Assembly (NCBI GenBank): GCA_003447785.1
Contig: DLYJ01000152.1
Span: forward strand, 1 to 14,955
DNA from: Treponema sp.
GTDB taxonomy: Bacteria; Spirochaetota; Spirochaetia; Treponematales; Treponemataceae
DNA: 14,955 nucleotides
Reading direction: 5' to 3'
In this document: piece by piece, positions 14,004 to 14,955 of the stretch
Numbering within the stretch: the first letter of the stretch is position 1
How the letters are laid out: each line of letters opens with the position of its first letter
Translations under genes and position numbers: made by a program
Notes under the pieces: generated by a model
Told to the model about the DNA's origin: nothing
The model's input: the letters and a program-made list of their open reading frames with translations, nothing else
Databases searched by the model: none

Positions 14004-14331
14004 ATGCGGCCTGGTTTATTATCAGAAAGAGCTTTGCGGCAAGATTTCTGAAACAGATGAAGGGTATTCATTTGAATATGATTCTGCATGGCTTAAAAAT
14101 CCTGATGCATGTGAGATAAGTCATACTCTACCGTTGTCTGATGAACCTTACTTATCCAAAACGCTTTTTTCGTTTTTTGATGGATTAATTCCCGAAGGCT
14201 GGCTTTTGGAGGTTGCGGTAAAAAACTGGAAACTCAATCCGCGGGACAGAATGGGGCTTTTGCTTGCAACTTGTCAGGACTGTATTGGGGCTGTAAGTGT
14301 AAAAGGCCTTGTTACGGAGAATAAGGAATGA
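13993..14331 (+). CDS. hipS: HipS-like protein: HipA N-terminal subdomain as a separate gene
   Basis: 112 residues covering only the HipA N-terminal subdomain 1 (Couple_hipA type): GLVYYQKELCGKIS at the start, SHTLPLSDEPY, the signature LFSFFDGLIPEGWLLE at about 57-72, and GAVSV near the end. Full-length HipA continues from here into the kinase, but this frame stops and the kinase is a separate overlapping gene (ATGA at 14328). That split, with order B-S-T, is the defining feature of HipBST modules, where HipS (about 98 residues in E. coli O127) acts as the antitoxin of the HipT kinase. A strong GGAGG (13982-13986) lies 6 nt upstream of the ATG. Confidence 0.82.
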   Translation: MTNRCGLVYYQKELCGKISETDEGYSFEYDSAWLKNPDACEISHTLPLSDEPYLSKTLFSFFDGLIPEGWLLEVAVKNWKLNPRDRMGLLLATCQDCIGAVSVKGLVTENKE

Positions 14332-14955
14332 TAAAAAAGTATTGTCTTTGCTGTCTAAACGAATTAGGTGATGAAGAAAAAGATCTGGATTTTCATAAGA
14401 AATGCCTGAAAAAATTTTTTGGAACAGTGCAGGCCCCGCAAATTGAATTAAACGATGATGTTCTGGAAGTTCTTGCGGAAAAATCAAGTGCTATGGGAGT
14501 AAGTGTCGCAGGCGTTCAAAAAAAATTGTCACTTCATCTGCTTTCTGAAAAAAATGAACAGCCTCGCTTAACTTTGATTGGATTTCCCCAGGGCTATATT
14601 TTAAAGCCGCAGAGTGCAGATTACCAATTTCTCCCTGAAACTGAACAGATAACAATGGTTATGGCAGAAAAAGTTGGGGTTCAGGTTGTTCCACATTCAT
14701 TTATTTATATTTCTAATCATTCTCTTTCATATATAACAAAGCGAATAGACAGACTTGAAAATGGAGATAAAATCCATATGGAAGATTTTTGTCAGTTGTC
14801 TGGCCGCTTAACAGAAGATAAATACAAAGGCTCGTATGAGCAGTGTGCCAAAATAATTCAGAAGTATTCTGCCAGGCCTGGTATTGATTTAACTGATTTT
14901 TTTTACAGGCTGCTTTTTTGTTTTGTTACCGGCAACTCCGATATGCATTTAAAAA
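14328..14955 (+). CDS. hipT: HipT-like serine/threonine kinase toxin (3' end cut off by the window)
   Basis: 209 residues are present and the gene continues past the edge; HipT is about 335 residues. The start at 14328 overlaps the hipS stop (ATGA), with GGAG 8 nt upstream. A putative zinc-binding N-terminus (Cys6, Cys9, His23, Cys26) precedes FFGT. Then come the glycine/serine loop GVSVAGVQKK (57-66), the ATP-lysine region YILKP, the KRIDR segment and the catalytic GNSDMHLK with Asp205 at the window edge. HipT/HipA kinases phosphorylate aminoacyl-tRNA synthetases (HipT: TrpRS; HipA: GltX) and stop growth; the target here is unknown. The known E. coli HipT has two autophosphorylated serines (SIS) in the glycine-rich loop; here the loop appears as SVA, with one serine. 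Confidence 0.82.
   Translation, partial: MIKKYCLCCLNELGDEEKDLDFHKKCLKKFFGTVQAPQIELNDDVLEVLAEKSSAMGVSVAGVQKKLSLHLLSEKNEQPRLTLIGFPQGYILKPQSADYQFLPETEQITMVMAEKVGVQVVPHSFIYISNHSLSYITKRIDRLENGDKIHMEDFCQLSGRLTEDKYKGSYEQCAKIIQKYSARPGIDLTDFFYRLLFCFVTGNSDMHLK

Overview
The window looks like a chromosomal segment of a host-associated spirochaete, most likely a gut, rumen or oral Treponema. The truncated gene at the left edge is a FabV/Ter-type trans-2-enoyl reductase of the kind known from Treponema denticola. The gene mix (D-lactate dehydrogenase, small type II fatty-acid-like cassette, compact type II-C CRISPR-Cas9) fits that assignment. The genus is an inference from protein resemblance, not a proven identification.

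Layout. (1) 1-1095: 3' part of fabV/ter. (2) 1241-2502: a two-gene plus-strand unit with a secreted alpha/beta-hydrolase esterase and a small membrane protein, the latter overlapping its convergent neighbour by 17 bp. (3) 4889-2486, minus strand: three translationally coupled genes for a hotdog dehydratase, a ketoreductase and a ketosynthase, in the P-Q-R order and with the sequence style of aryl-polyene (APE) clusters. (4) 4890-5394: noncoding, with a palindrome over the operon promoter, a run of perfect hairpins (4977-5146) and a probable small RNA or attenuator with promoter and intrinsic terminator (5297 to 5194, minus). (5) 6390-5395, minus: D-lactate dehydrogenase. (6) 6434-13565: a complete minimal type II-C CRISPR-Cas system, with tracrRNA (minus) divergent from cas9, then cas1, cas2 and an array of 35 repeats and 34 spacers. 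(7) 13566-14955: a hipBST-type toxin-antitoxin operon behind three evenly spaced operators; the hipT kinase gene runs off the window.

The CRISPR locus can be read almost completely from sequence. Each 36-nt repeat, read on the minus strand, carries its own promoter (TTGACC, 16 bp, TATAAT ending at the repeat boundary). Each crRNA should therefore start inside its spacer, as in Neisseria II-C systems. The array is transcribed toward cas2 and appears to stop at a 13-bp stem followed by T8 between array and cas2. The tracrRNA has its own TTGACA-17-TATCAT promoter, a nearly full-length anti-repeat, three hairpins and a terminator. cas9 starts exactly where transcription from its own promoter should start, which predicts a leaderless mRNA; the esterase promoter shows the same geometry.

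The best candidates for something undescribed are: a structured motif of about 30 nt present twice (in the predicted small RNA at about 5261-5291 and beside the array at about 13607-13640); the twin palindromes at the cas2-array junction; the hairpin field upstream of the APE-like cassette; and the operator-controlled hipBST module abutting the CRISPR array.
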